IMG/VR virus record: IMGVR_UViG_3300021963_000029 | Span: 62,001-126,000 of that record | Reading direction: 5' to 3' (one strand) | Source: a virus | DNA: 64,000 bases | Shown here: positions 13,572 through 19,121 of the stretch, one piece after another | Layout of the letters: every line of letters begins with the position of its first letter | Numbering within the stretch: position 1 is the stretch's first letter | The notes under the pieces: model-generated | Database searches by the model: none | Seen by the model: only the letters and a program-made list of their open reading frames with translations | What the model was told of the DNA's origin: nothing | Translations under genes and position numbers: made by a program

Positions 13572-13724
13572 TCAGAACTCTACAGGTTCAAGAGTAGGTT
13601 GAGCAACTGCACTTTGAGTGCTGGGAGCATCATTATCACCAGAAGTGATAGCATCAAGAATGGCAAGGATTTCATTACCATTTTGACCACGACGCAGAGC
13701 AGCAACCATCAGATCAGTAGACAT
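13572..13724 (-). CDS. Small protein, paralogue of the gene at 8197
   Basis: 50 aa: MSTDLMVAALRRGQNGNEIL, AILDAITSGD, then an Ala/Pro/Gln-rich tail. Shares the helix-Gly-helix layout with the 59-aa product at 8197-8376. Precedes tRNA-Arg; its stop codon is 3 nt before the ATAAATA element. Function unknown. Confidence 0.68.
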   Translation of the reverse strand: MSTDLMVAALRRGQNGNEILAILDAITSGDNDAPSTQSAVAQPTLEPVEF

Positions 13725-13785
13725 AATGAAGAAGGTGGTAAATGAACAAGAGTGTGTAACTTTAGGGCAAACACATTCCCATTAG

Positions 13786-13929
13786 TTAAGGAGTGAGAAT
13801 AATTTCTACATCTTTGATAACATCTTCATCAGGTAGATTGTAGAGAAATTGATAATAGTCCTCATAATCAACACCTAGGTAACTAGCAAAATCTTCTAAA
13901 TCATCATGCAATTTACAAGTGTCAATCAT
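13786..13929 (-). CDS. Small acidic protein, paralogue of the gene at 24787
   Basis: 47 aa: DDLEDFASYLGVDYEDYYQF, with an acidic helical C-terminus. The YLGVDYEDY core is repeated in the 46-aa product at 24787-24927 (AEYLGVDYEDYLEFL), so the two are duplicates 11 kb apart. TATGAT at 13955-13960 is a possible -10. Role unknown. Confidence 0.65.
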   Translation of the reverse strand: MIDTCKLHDDLEDFASYLGVDYEDYYQFLYNLPDEDVIKDVEIILTP

Positions 13930-13970
13930 GATCCCTCAACTGTTGATGTAATACATCATAGCACACAGAA

Positions 13971-14096
13971 TCAGATTTGGGGAGAACTGTGTGCCACTTT
14001 GATTGGTGTCACAGTCTGTGCTTTAAGAACCACAAATGGGTCTCCAATTAGTAGAATAGAGCACAGAAAAATTCCTTTCCAGAGTTTATTAGACAT
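13971..14096 (-). CDS. Small membrane or secreted peptide
   Basis: 41 aa with hydrophobic LWKGIFLCSILLIGDPFVVL after a short basic start, like a signal peptide. Its last residues (VTPIKVAHSSPQI) read through the inter-gene inverted repeat. The ATG overlaps the end of the 61-aa gene. Function unknown. Confidence 0.55.
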   Translation of the reverse strand: MSNKLWKGIFLCSILLIGDPFVVLKAQTVTPIKVAHSSPQI

Positions 14097-14274
14097 CATA
14101 CAACTTGTTGATACAAATCTGTTCTTTATACCAGGCATTGTCAGCATCACTATTCCATGAAATGCCTAGCATAAAATTATAGTGGTCTGCCCACAGATTG
14201 CAACTTGCCTCAAACCATTCAGCACTAGGTTTGCAGACAGAATAATCTTGAAAGTCCATTTTGATTTTTGTCAT
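14089..14274 (-). CDS. Small hypothetical protein
   Basis: 61 aa: MTKIKMDFQDYSVCKPSAEW, then NLWADHYNFMLGISWNSDAD and YKEQICINKLYDV. The ATG is exactly 6 bp after a TATACT box (14286-14281), the leaderless geometry. Function unknown. Confidence 0.65.
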   Translation of the reverse strand: MTKIKMDFQDYSVCKPSAEWFEASCNLWADHYNFMLGISWNSDADNAWYKEQICINKLYDV

Positions 14275-14286
14275 GAAGACAGTATA
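14272..14286 (-). promoter_or_regulatory. Leaderless-geometry -10 just after a terminator
   Basis: TGC-TATACT, 6 bp, ATG at 14274. The -35 position is occupied by the terminator stem and looks poor, so the extended -10 may carry the promoter. Confidence 0.5.
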
Positions 14287-14292
14287 GCATGA

Positions 14293-14321
14293 AAAAGGGC
14301 ACTGTGCTCATTTACAGTGCC
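14293..14321 (-). terminator. Rho-independent terminator
   Basis: Minus strand: GGCACTGT-8 nt-ACAGTGCC followed by CTTTTT; perfect 8-bp stem. It ends the transcript of the 14342-14676 genes just before the promoter of the 61-aa gene and shows that at least one inter-gene inverted repeat is a true terminator. Confidence 0.8.
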
Positions 14322-14341
14322 AGTTCTACAAGTGTCACATG

Positions 14342-14554
14342 TTATACATCAATCTCTGCTAGTTTCTTTTGGTTGCGCAGTTCAGTAATAATAGTTTGTA
14401 GTTCAATCATATCTTGCCTACAATCTTCTAGATCTTCACAAAGAATGTCATACTGATACTCTGACTTACACCTACGAATTTGCTTAGTCAGTTTATCATA
14501 CTTTTTCCTTACATCTTTGAGATCTTTCTCATACTCTTGGATAGTCTTATTCAT
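14342..14554 (-). CDS. Coiled-coil protein
   Basis: 70 aa with heptad-like KTIQEYEKDLKDVRKKYDKL, KSEYQYDILCEDLEDC and MIELQTIITELRNQKKL. Highly charged; probably an oligomer. ATGA overlap with the upstream membrane peptide. No catalytic motif. Confidence 0.68.
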   Translation of the reverse strand: MNKTIQEYEKDLKDVRKKYDKLTKQIRRCKSEYQYDILCEDLEDCRQDMIELQTIITELRNQKKLAEIDV

Positions 14555-14676
14555 TTGAGCAAACTAGAATTGAAGTAACGACGAAAAGCAGTGATAATGA
14601 TAATAAGAGTGCTAGACACACCAACCAAACCAAGGAAGGTAACAGCATCACCTGAAAATGTGTAACTTTGAGGCAT
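14551..14676 (-). CDS. Small membrane protein
   Basis: 41 aa with one membrane segment (AVTFLGLVGVSSTLIIIITA) then FRRYFNSSLLK, so the basic tail should stay in the cytoplasm. Downstream of the class B promoter at 14687-14726. Function unknown. Confidence 0.65.
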   Translation of the reverse strand: MPQSYTFSGDAVTFLGLVGVSSTLIIIITAFRRYFNSSLLK

Positions 14677-14686
14677 TTGTTTTTTG

Positions 14687-14726
14687 ATTACTCTGTAATG
14701 ATAGCAGATCTAGAGGTAAAAGTCAA
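14687..14726 (-). promoter_or_regulatory. Early promoter with ATTAC-N3-GTAAT inverted repeat (class B)
   Basis: TTGACT (14726-14721), 17 bp, TGC-TATCAT (14703-14698). ATTACAGAGTAAT (14699-14687) covers the -10/+1 region; the ATG is at 14676, so a short leader is made. Confidence 0.7.
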
Positions 14727-14735
14727 TGGATAGTG

Positions 14736-14758
14736 GACAGTTCTAGAAGTGTCCTATC
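14736..14758. repeat. Inter-gene inverted repeat, GACAGTT type
   Basis: GTGGACAGTTCTAGAAGTGTCC, an imperfect copy overlapping the end of the RlpA-like gene. Confidence 0.5.
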
Positions 14759-15056
14759 CTATAACTCTGTAGCACACAGTTGCATTACCTTTCTTCACTG
14801 ACTCAATATGTGCAAATGCAGCATAACTGAGGTCCAGATCAGCATGAGAGTATGGACCCCTATCATTGACACGAACCACAACTTGTTTTCCATTATCTTG
14901 ATTGGTTACTCTAATTTTAGTTCCCATCTTTAAGTATGGATGAGCAGCAGTCCACCTATAGGGATTCATTGTTTCACCATTTGCAGTCTTTTGATATGCA
15001 AATCCATCACCAACACCATAAAATGTGGCAATGCCACACATTAGAGCAGCAATCAT
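14754..15056 (-). CDS. RlpA-like double-psi beta-barrel protein
   Basis: 100 aa. ATFYGVGDGFAYQKTANGE, TAAHPYLKMGTKIRVTNQ, GKQVVVRVNDRGPY and DLDLSYAAFAHI follow the RlpA barrel core in order, including the RVNDRGPY signature and the Asp of the catalytic-type triad. RlpA proteins bind or cleave denuded peptidoglycan (septal lytic transglycosylases) in bacteria. The short hydrophobic start (MIAALMCGIA) could export it. A lysis or cell-wall role in the host is an inference; its place among early genes, not with holin/lysin, is unusual. Confidence 0.78.
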   Translation of the reverse strand: MIAALMCGIATFYGVGDGFAYQKTANGETMNPYRWTAAHPYLKMGTKIRVTNQDNGKQVVVRVNDRGPYSHADLDLSYAAFAHIESVKKGNATVCYRVIG

Positions 15057-15343
15057 TTAGACCAAAGACCTCGCTGAATCATATACTTTTTGATCTCAGT
15101 ATAAATGAACTGCTTGAGTTTGGGATCATCAGTCTTATCAAATGCTTGATACAGACGATTCAAATAATCATCAGGTTTGGTGACTTTGATAACTTCTGCT
15201 TTGGTCATTCCAAGACCAGAGATAGGCGAACCTGCTTTTGCTTTAGGACGACCAAAGTTACCAGTTACATTACCTTGGGTACGCAGTTTAGGTTTAATCT
15301 TGGAAAGATTAGAAGTTGCGAAGTTCATCTGTGTTTTATTCAT
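15053..15343 (-). CDS. Hypothetical basic protein
   Basis: 96 aa. Basic, flexible N-terminal half (NLSKIKPKLRTQGNVTGNFG, RPKAKAGSPISG) and a helical C-terminal half (DDYLNRLYQAFDK, FIYTEIKKYMIQRGLW). Start set by the palindrome promoter at 15341-15355. Stop codon overlaps the RlpA-like start (ATGA). Confidence 0.68.
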   Translation of the reverse strand: MNKTQMNFATSNLSKIKPKLRTQGNVTGNFGRPKAKAGSPISGLGMTKAEVIKVTKPDDYLNRLYQAFDKTDDPKLKQFIYTEIKKYMIQRGLWSK

Positions 15344-15378
15344 ACAAGTATGATAGCACACCAGGGGGAACAGTGGGG
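15341..15378 (-). promoter_or_regulatory. Leaderless early promoter, palindrome variant CATACTTGTATG
   Basis: TGC-TATCAT (15355-15350), 6 bp, ATG at 15343. Arms CATAC/GTATG are kept while the two central bases differ. No good -35 at 17 bp. Confidence 0.65.
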
Positions 15379-15380
15379 AT

Positions 15381-15593
15381 TTACTGTGCCAGTTTTTTAT
15401 GTGGCACAAGAGGTGGTTTGCTATTCTCCCTCTCAATATACTCTACAGTGCTGTGTAGTTTGTTATACAGGGCACTGAGGGATACTTTACCACTACCCTC
15501 CATAATCTTCTGTTCCTTTCTTGACAACAACTGTAGAGCACTCTTCAGTGCATCCAACTCATCAAGATTCAGTCTCACAAAATCTTCAGTCAT
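15381..15593 (-). CDS. Small hypothetical protein
   Basis: 70 aa: FVRLNLDELDALKSALQLLS, then KVSLSALYNKLHSTVEYIER. The last residues (LVPHKKLAQ) are encoded by the inter-gene hairpin. ATGA overlap with the upstream gene. Resembles small helical phage proteins of unknown role. Confidence 0.65.
   Translation of the reverse strand: MTEDFVRLNLDELDALKSALQLLSRKEQKIMEGSGKVSLSALYNKLHSTVEYIERENSKPPLVPHKKLAQ
15387..15408. repeat. Inter-gene hairpin, GTGCCA type, inside coding sequence
   Basis: GTGCCA-10 nt-TGGCAC formed by the last codons of the 70-aa gene. Confidence 0.6.
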
Positions 15594-15823
15594 TTCTTTT
15601 CAGGTTGAGGTTTAGGTTGAACTTTGGTAGGATCAGCATAGGGAACTCTGCCATCCTTTTCATACATTAGAATGTCATACTTAAACTTACACTCATGTGG
15701 GCGTTGATTGCACAGAATGAGTGTATCATTGACTGCTTTTTGTGTGCTAACAGAACCACTCACAGCACCACCAATCAACAAAGATAATGCTACAAATGAG
15801 AACATTTTGTAGTTTTCAATCAT
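15590..15823 (-). CDS. Single-pass membrane protein
   Basis: 77 aa. Membrane segment MFSFVALSLLIGGAVSGSVS (about residues 7-26), then a periplasm-like domain with two Cys (ILCNQRPHECKFK) and a Pro/Lys-rich tail. ATG 15823 overlaps the upstream stop codon; the TTG at 15838 is less likely. Function unknown. Confidence 0.66.
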   Translation of the reverse strand: MIENYKMFSFVALSLLIGGAVSGSVSTQKAVNDTLILCNQRPHECKFKYDILMYEKDGRVPYADPTKVQPKPQPEKK

Positions 15824-16026
15824 TTCACTATTCTCCAATGTGGGTCATTTACTTTATCAATCCAGAAGAAGTATTGTTTGTTAATAGATGCTAGAAACAT
15901 CTGATTGTCTGTCTCTTGTTCTACATGACAACCATGCAGTTTATCCATCACATTAGCAAACCTATTCTTTGCTTTGTTAGAAATAGGTTGAACATTCACC
16001 ATTTTACGTTTCACTTTAGTTTGCAT
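15820..16026 (-). CDS. Conserved hypothetical protein
   Basis: 68 aa with NKAKNRFANVMDKLHGCHVE then FLASINKQYFFWIDKVNDPH. This NRFANVMDxLHGCxVEQE...FLASINKQYFFW block is strongly conserved in T4-like cyanophages as I know them. TGATG coupling with the upstream gene. Function unknown. Confidence 0.75.
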   Translation of the reverse strand: MQTKVKRKMVNVQPISNKAKNRFANVMDKLHGCHVEQETDNQMFLASINKQYFFWIDKVNDPHWRIVK

Positions 16027-16424
16027 CAGTTAATACCACAATAGGACCACTTTGGTTGGTCTAATTCACTGTCTTCATAAGTGTAGAGAAACTCACAACC
16101 ACAGTCTTTAGCATACTTATACATTTGCTTGTGAGTCTTGAAGTGTTTAGGATAAACATCTTCATCACCTCTTTCATAATAATAAAGAGGTTGAGGTTCA
16201 CGAGTGTTGGTATAATTATCATCCTTGTAAGTTGATTCCCAAGTTGTATTAGTTTTGAGTGATGAAATGTCACCACCATCAATCAACTCAACAACTTTGG
16301 TGCGATCTTGATAATCTTCTTTGAGAATCTTGCCATTATTCTCAACATAACCATCCCAGTGACAATACACACCAGAATAGGTGTTATCTTTGTGCTTAAT
16401 TGAGATGAAACTGCGTGTTGCCAT
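16026..16424 (-). CDS. Conserved hypothetical protein (VYCHWDGY family)
   Basis: 132 aa. MATRSFISIKHKDNTYSGVY, CHWDGYVENNGKIL, VVELIDGGDISSL, and a C-terminal GCEFLYTYED. The SxYCHWDGYxExNG...L.GD.S pattern defines a small family in phages and bacteria with no established activity. ATG 16424 chosen because the upstream extension crosses poor sequence. Confidence 0.74.
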   Translation of the reverse strand: MATRSFISIKHKDNTYSGVYCHWDGYVENNGKILKEDYQDRTKVVELIDGGDISSLKTNTTWESTYKDDNYTNTREPQPLYYYERGDEDVYPKHFKTHKQMYKYAKDCGCEFLYTYEDSELDQPKWSYCGIN

Positions 16425-16444
16425 TGTTGTTAATAATAAAAAAA

Positions 16445-16597
16445 TCAGTCTTGAACAAGAATCCAATCTTCCATGTCAGTTTCTGTCATGGATTCCCAGT
16501 TATCCTCAAAGAGATCAAACATTGCTTCATTGGGGATGATACAATCAAACTCATCAATCTGAATGTCATCAAGAAATGCAGTGCTCATCTGTGTCAT
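16445..16597 (-). CDS. Small acidic protein
   Basis: 50 aa: MTQMSTAFLDDIQIDEFDCI, then MFDLFEDNWESMTETDMEDW. Very acidic, so a DNA-mimic or inhibitor role is conceivable. The second ATG (16588) is possible. A T-run follows the stop codon. Promoter at 16601-16629. Confidence 0.62.
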   Translation of the reverse strand: MTQMSTAFLDDIQIDEFDCIIPNEAMFDLFEDNWESMTETDMEDWILVQD

Positions 16598-16600
16598 TTG

Positions 16601-16629
16601 ATTACCTAGTAATCATAGCACACAGTCAA
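16601..16629 (-). promoter_or_regulatory. Class B palindrome with altered promoter spacing
   Basis: ATTACTAGGTAAT (16613-16601) overlaps TGC-TATGAT (16617-16612). TTGACT (16629-16624) is only 6 bp from this -10, which is 11 bp (one helical turn) less than in the other copies; with 17 bp the alternative -10 is GGTAAT. Confidence 0.5.
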
Positions 16630-16646
16630 GCATTTTGGAGATTTAC

Positions 16647-16670
16647 TGTGCCACTTCTACATGTGGCACA
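16647..16670. repeat. Inter-gene hairpin, GTGCCAC type
   Basis: TGTGCCAC-8 nt-GTGGCACA, perfect 8-bp stem between the 45-aa gene and the next promoter. Confidence 0.7.
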
Positions 16671-16673
16671 CAG

Positions 16674-16811
16674 TTATGCTTTTTTGCTTCTTTTTCTTGT
16701 AGTTCTTGGTGCTTCTTCTTTCACTTCAGCAACAGGTTCTTCCTTAACTTCTTCAACCTGTGGTGCTGGTTGTGGTGATGTTCTACTGATTAGTTCTAAG
16801 AATCTGCTCAT
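16674..16811 (-). CDS. Small protein with acidic middle and basic tail
   Basis: 45 aa: MSRFLELISRTSPQPAPQVE, VEEVKEEPVAEVKEEAP, then TTRKRSKKA. Low-complexity and charge-segregated, probably disordered. Related short MSRFLEL-type proteins occur in cyanophages. Function unknown. Confidence 0.65.
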   Translation of the reverse strand: MSRFLELISRTSPQPAPQVEEVKEEPVAEVKEEAPRTTRKRSKKA

Positions 16812-16843
16812 GATACTATGGCATCCTAAAACTATTTAGAAAA

Positions 16844-16914
16844 TGGAGGATACCAGAGTCGAACTGGTGATTGATGCTTGCAAAGCACCTGTTTTACCAC
16901 TAAACTAATCCCCC
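16844..16914 (-). tRNA. tRNA-Ala (UGC)
   Basis: A 71-nt cloverleaf with acceptor GGGGGAT/ATCCTCC, anticodon loop TTTGCAA on GGTGC/GCATC, and T loop TTCGACT. Only 4 nt separate it from tRNA-Leu. Confidence 0.92.
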
Positions 16915-16918
16915 TAGG

Positions 16919-17000
16919 TGCACATGAAAGGACTTGAACCTTCATGGATTGCTCCACTGGAACCTAAACCCAGCGCGTATACCAATTCCGCCACATGTGC
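16919..17000 (-). tRNA. tRNA-Leu (UAG)
   Basis: 82-nt class II tRNA: acceptor GCACATG/CATGTGC, anticodon loop TTTAGGT on CTGGG/TCCAG (one weak pair), long variable arm, T loop TTCAAGT. Confidence 0.92.
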
Positions 17001-17004
17001 ATGA

Positions 17005-17041
17005 CAGGGGTGATCAATCCCCTGACCTAAGATAACTTAGG
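17005..17041. repeat. Two adjacent hairpins upstream of tRNA-Leu
   Basis: CAGGGG-8 nt-CCCCTG (17005-17024), 4 nt before the tRNA 5' end, and CCTAAG-ATAA-CTTAGG (17026-17041). Likely processing or termination structures between tRNA-Asn and tRNA-Leu. Confidence 0.6.
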
Positions 17042-17078
17042 ATTTAGAGGAAGATCCAGACATTTCCAGAACTCCCAA

Positions 17079-17150
17079 CTCCCCCACCTGGACTCGAACC
17101 AGGAACACTTTGATTAACAGTCAAATACTCTACCATTGAGCTATAGGGGA
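17079..17150 (-). tRNA. tRNA-Asn (GUU)
   Basis: A 72-nt cloverleaf with acceptor TCCCCTA/TGGGGGA, D arm GCTC/GAGT, anticodon loop CTGTTAA on TTTGA/TCAAA, and T loop TTCGAGT. Confidence 0.93.
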
Positions 17151-17155
17151 CTGCT

Positions 17156-17284
17156 TTATTTTTTATCTAACAAATACTCAACTGTATTTGCAATGTCATT
17201 CATTGCATCCCTAAGATTTGGTTGACCTCCTGCTTCCATGTTCATGTCATTTGGATCAGTTAATGTCCATCTCCATAACTTCAT
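17156..17284 (-). CDS. Small hypothetical protein
   Basis: 42 aa: MKLWRWTLTDPNDMNMEAGG, then LRDAMNDIANTVEYLLDKK. TG-G-TATAAT lies exactly 6 bp before its ATG, so it probably has its own leaderless transcript that continues into tRNA-Asn (5 nt downstream). Function unknown. Confidence 0.62.
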   Translation of the reverse strand: MKLWRWTLTDPNDMNMEAGGQPNLRDAMNDIANTVEYLLDKK

Positions 17285-17296
17285 TTCACTATTATA
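17282..17296 (-). promoter_or_regulatory. Leaderless-geometry extended -10
   Basis: TGG-TATAAT (17296-17291), 6 bp, ATG at 17284. The -35 is poor (AACATG at 17 bp). Confidence 0.5.
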
Positions 17297-17303
17297 CCAC
17301 AGG

Positions 17304-17462
17304 TTAATCACCATGTTTGTATGACTCCAATTCTATCCAATTAAGAAGAGTTTGAAAGGAGTTAATTGCTGCTTGATTGCAATTATCTTTCTTAAGTCCT
17401 TCAATGTAATACTCAAGTGCTTCAATCACCATTTGGCGATCTTGCTTAGAAATCAAAGACAT
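17304..17462 (-). CDS. Small hypothetical protein
   Basis: 52 aa: KQDRQMVIEALEYYIEGLKK, then AINSFQTLLNWIELESYKH; two helices. A late-type ATAAATA is 25 bp upstream of the ATG. Lies between tRNA-Pro and tRNA-Asn. Function unknown. Confidence 0.62.
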   Translation of the reverse strand: MSLISKQDRQMVIEALEYYIEGLKKDNCNQAAINSFQTLLNWIELESYKHGD

Positions 17463-17481
17463 GATAATAACTTAATAGTTT

Positions 17482-17498
17482 GGAGATATTTATTCTCC
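17482..17498 (-). promoter_or_regulatory. Late promoter inside a hairpin, GGAGA-ATAAATA-TCTCC
   Basis: ATAAATA (17493-17487) forms the loop of a 5-bp GGAGA/TCTCC stem, 25 bp before the 52-aa gene and just 3' of tRNA-Pro. It could end the tRNA transcript and start a late one. Confidence 0.5.
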
Positions 17499-17500
17499 AA

Positions 17501-17575
17501 TCCAAGATGTAGGATTTGAACCTACGACCCCTGCTTCCCAAAAGCAGTGCTCTATCCAAACTGAGCTAATCCTGG
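17501..17575 (-). tRNA. tRNA-Pro (UGG)
   Basis: A 75-nt cloverleaf with acceptor CCAGGAT/ATCTTGG, anticodon loop TTTGGGA on CTGCT/AGCAG, and T loop TTCAAAT. Its 5' end abuts the CCA of tRNA-Val. Confidence 0.92.
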
Positions 17576-17650
17576 TGGTGGGAAATACAAGATTCGAACT
17601 TGTGACTGTCTCGGTGTAAACGAGAAACTCTACCACTGAGTTAATTTCCC
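17576..17650 (-). tRNA. tRNA-Val (UAC) with encoded CCA
   Basis: A 72-nt cloverleaf with acceptor GGGAAAT/ATTTCCC, anticodon loop TTTACAC on TCTCG/CGAGA, and T loop TTCGAAT. It is followed by CCA at 17578-17576, and tRNA-Pro begins on the next base. Confidence 0.92.
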
Positions 17651-17653
17651 AGG

Positions 17654-17672
17654 AGGGTGACAATGCCACCCT
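17654..17672. repeat. Hairpin just upstream of tRNA-Val
   Basis: AGGGTG-7 nt-CACCCT, 3 nt before the tRNA 5' end. Confidence 0.55.
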
Positions 17673-17751
17673 GTTACACTGTAAAGTATGAATCAGTACA
17701 GTGCCTTTTGCTACCGGCATTCTGGTTTATCTTTCCAGCGCAAAGTAGCAA

Positions 17752-17837
17752 AGGAAGGTCAGGGATTCGAACCCTGGGAGGCTACTAACCTCAATAGTTT
17801 TCAAGACTATCACCATAAACCACTCGGTCAACCTTCC
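17752..17837 (-). tRNA. tRNA-Ser (UGA)
   Basis: 86-nt class II tRNA: acceptor GGAAGGT/ACCTTCC, anticodon loop CTTGAAA on ATAGT/ACTAT, long variable arm, T loop TTCGAAT. Confidence 0.92.
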
Positions 17838-17844
17838 AATTATA

Positions 17845-17868
17845 AAGGGGATCTCTCCCCTTATTTAT
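17845..17868 (-). promoter_or_regulatory. GGGG/CCCC hairpin and ATAAATA upstream of tRNA-Ser
   Basis: Minus strand: ATAAATA (17868-17862) then AAGGGG-AGAGAT-CCCCTT (17862-17845) and TATAATT, 7 nt before the tRNA. With its T-rich tail it can terminate the upstream mRNA. Same order as before tRNA-Arg copy 1. Confidence 0.5.
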
Positions 17869-18098
17869 CACATCTCAACAGGAACAAGAACCTCATTCTT
17901 CTTGAGTTTAGCAATCAGTTTGCCTACACTTTCAGCAGTGCGAACTTGTTCCTCAACACTCACAGGATCTTTACAAGCAAAGACATAAGACTTATCAGGA
18001 TTGCTGTGATAAGTCACACCAACTTGCATTTCATCATAGTCAAAAGAAACTTGAGAAATAGCAGAAGATTCAACAGCAAGAATAGCAGTGACAGACAT
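17868..18098 (-). CDS. KTSC-like domain protein
   Basis: 76 aa. SAISQVSFDYDEMQVGVTYH, KSYVFACKDPVSVEEQVRTA, ESVGKLIAKLKKN follow the KTSC domain pattern (start strand, YD turn, xxYxFxxxP, AESxGKxI). KTSC domains occur alone or fused to ssDNA-binding or lysyl-tRNA synthetase-related proteins; their function is unclear. Promoted by the class B promoter at 18112-18151; followed by tRNA-Ser. Confidence 0.7.
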   Translation of the reverse strand: MSVTAILAVESSAISQVSFDYDEMQVGVTYHSNPDKSYVFACKDPVSVEEQVRTAESVGKLIAKLKKNEVLVPVEM

Positions 18099-18111
18099 GT
18101 GCTTTTGATTG

Positions 18112-18151
18112 ATTACTTTGTAATGATAACAGGTTTGGAGGGAAAAGTCAA
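18112..18151 (-). promoter_or_regulatory. Early promoter with ATTAC-N3-GTAAT inverted repeat (class B)
   Basis: TTGACT (18151-18146), 17 bp, TATCAT (18128-18123); ATTACAAAGTAAT at 18124-18112; ATG at 18098 after a leader of about 20 nt. Confidence 0.72.
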
Positions 18152-18159
18152 GAGGTTTG

Positions 18160-18181
18160 TGCCACTTACAGAAGTGTCACA
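18160..18181. repeat. Inter-gene hairpin with stop codon in the loop
   Basis: Minus: GTGACACTT-CTGT-AAGTGGCAC, 9-bp stem with one A.G mismatch; the TAA of the 44-aa gene sits at the loop. Confidence 0.65.
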
Positions 18182-18300
18182 CCACTCCACTCATTTTTAT
18201 ACACTAAAAGAACAGCATTACTATTTTCTGGATTAAATGTGAAATACTGTTCTGTAATACACACAATAGTTCCTACCATATTCTTGTAAGAAACTGACAT
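18166..18300 (-). CDS. Small hypothetical protein
   Basis: 44 aa: MSVSYKNMVGTIVCITEQYF, TFNPENSNAVLLVYKNEW. Related small proteins (GMxGxIVxxxxYYITFxPxGxNALLLIYRxxW) are found in cyanophages. Start at 18300, 7 nt after the upstream stop codon, was chosen; an earlier ATG at 18327 overlaps the upstream gene. Confidence 0.65.
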   Translation of the reverse strand: MSVSYKNMVGTIVCITEQYFTFNPENSNAVLLVYKNEWSGVTLL

Positions 18301-18307
18301 TTTTTCT

Positions 18308-18487
18308 TTAAATTTTGGGAGTGTCATCACATTTTCCTTCAAGAGATTTAACAAGCAATGCAGTGAATAGTTCCATTTTATCAGGATGTACAGTTGCTGG
18401 ATTATTGTTTATTGCATTTTTGAGTGCAACAAGTTCATTCCATTCATCATTAGAGAGGTCTGATTGTGTAGAACGTGAAAGAGTCAT
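18308..18487 (-). CDS. Small hypothetical protein
   Basis: 59 aa: MTLSRSTQSDLSNDEWNELV, ALKNAINNNPATVHPDKMEL, FTALLVKSLEGK. Helical. First gene of a two-gene unit that ends at the 18160 hairpin. No family recognised. Confidence 0.65.
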   Translation of the reverse strand: MTLSRSTQSDLSNDEWNELVALKNAINNNPATVHPDKMELFTALLVKSLEGKCDDTPKI

Positions 18488-18571
18488 AGTTTGCTTGATT
18501 TGTGATCATATCCTAACATACTATCTAGGATTTGACTGGTTTCTTAAGGTTATCTTTGGGATTGCTTTACA

Positions 18572-18928
18572 CTAGGTAATAAAGTTATCTAAGGCATCAA
18601 GATCATCTTTGAGTTCTTGTTCCTTTTTCTTATCATGATAATGAGACCACAAAGCATTGTGAACATCCATCAGATAATCTACCCAAAACCCAGCAGGATA
18701 GATTCCAAGTGCATCCATCAGACCACGATGTGAAGTTCCTTCCATTTCTGCTTTACACATAATGTAAGTAATTGCTTCTATCATATCAAGTTTATCTTCC
18801 TCAGATAACATATGATACTTTCCTACTGCACGTTGCCTGGATTCTTCTAATCCTTTCTGCATTTCTTTGTAGGAATCAGATTCCCACCATTCTTGTAATG
18901 ATTTACCCAAATGGTCCCCACTTGCCAC
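18572..18928 (-). CDS. Conserved helical protein (WWESDSYK family), GTG start
   Basis: 118 aa. LGKSLQEWWESDSYKEMQKG, LSEEDKLDMIEAITYIMCKA, EGTSHRGLMDALGIYPAGFW, DYLMDVHNALWSHYHDKK. This block is recognisable as a conserved cyanophage protein of unknown function. No ATG fits; GTG at 18928 lies within the C-terminal codons of the upstream gene. It is the last gene of a long overlapping string running from about 24600. Confidence 0.74.
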   Translation of the reverse strand: MASGDHLGKSLQEWWESDSYKEMQKGLEESRQRAVGKYHMLSEEDKLDMIEAITYIMCKAEMEGTSHRGLMDALGIYPAGFWVDYLMDVHNALWSHYHDKKKEQELKDDLDALDNFIT

Positions 18929-19121
18929 GATCTCCCTCCTTTCTGTTTTCTAGTTTATCTAGCAATTCATCAGTGCTAATAACACTATCAATTCTTTGGA
19001 TTAAGTCTGCAATCACTGACACAACCATAGGACGTTCAGTTCTAGAAGCATAAGCAAGTGCATTTCTTAGATTACTTTCTGCCTCTCTAAGTGACTCTTC
19101 AACTTGTTGTCCCAATGCCAT
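18903..19121 (-). CDS. Conserved small helical protein
   Basis: 72 aa: MALGQQVEESLREAESNLRN, ALAYASRTERPMVVSVIADL, LLDKLENRKEGD. GGAGG is 6 nt before ATG 19121, favouring it over 19127. Conserved in cyanophages as I recall; unknown role. Overlaps the genes on both sides. Confidence 0.72.
   Translation of the reverse strand: MALGQQVEESLREAESNLRNALAYASRTERPMVVSVIADLIQRIDSVISTDELLDKLENRKEGDRGKWGPFG

Noticed and set aside
17690-17750. Additional tRNA between tRNA-Val and tRNA-Ser
   Set aside because: An ACTGTA/TACAGT hairpin is present but no acceptor, anticodon and T arms can be assembled.
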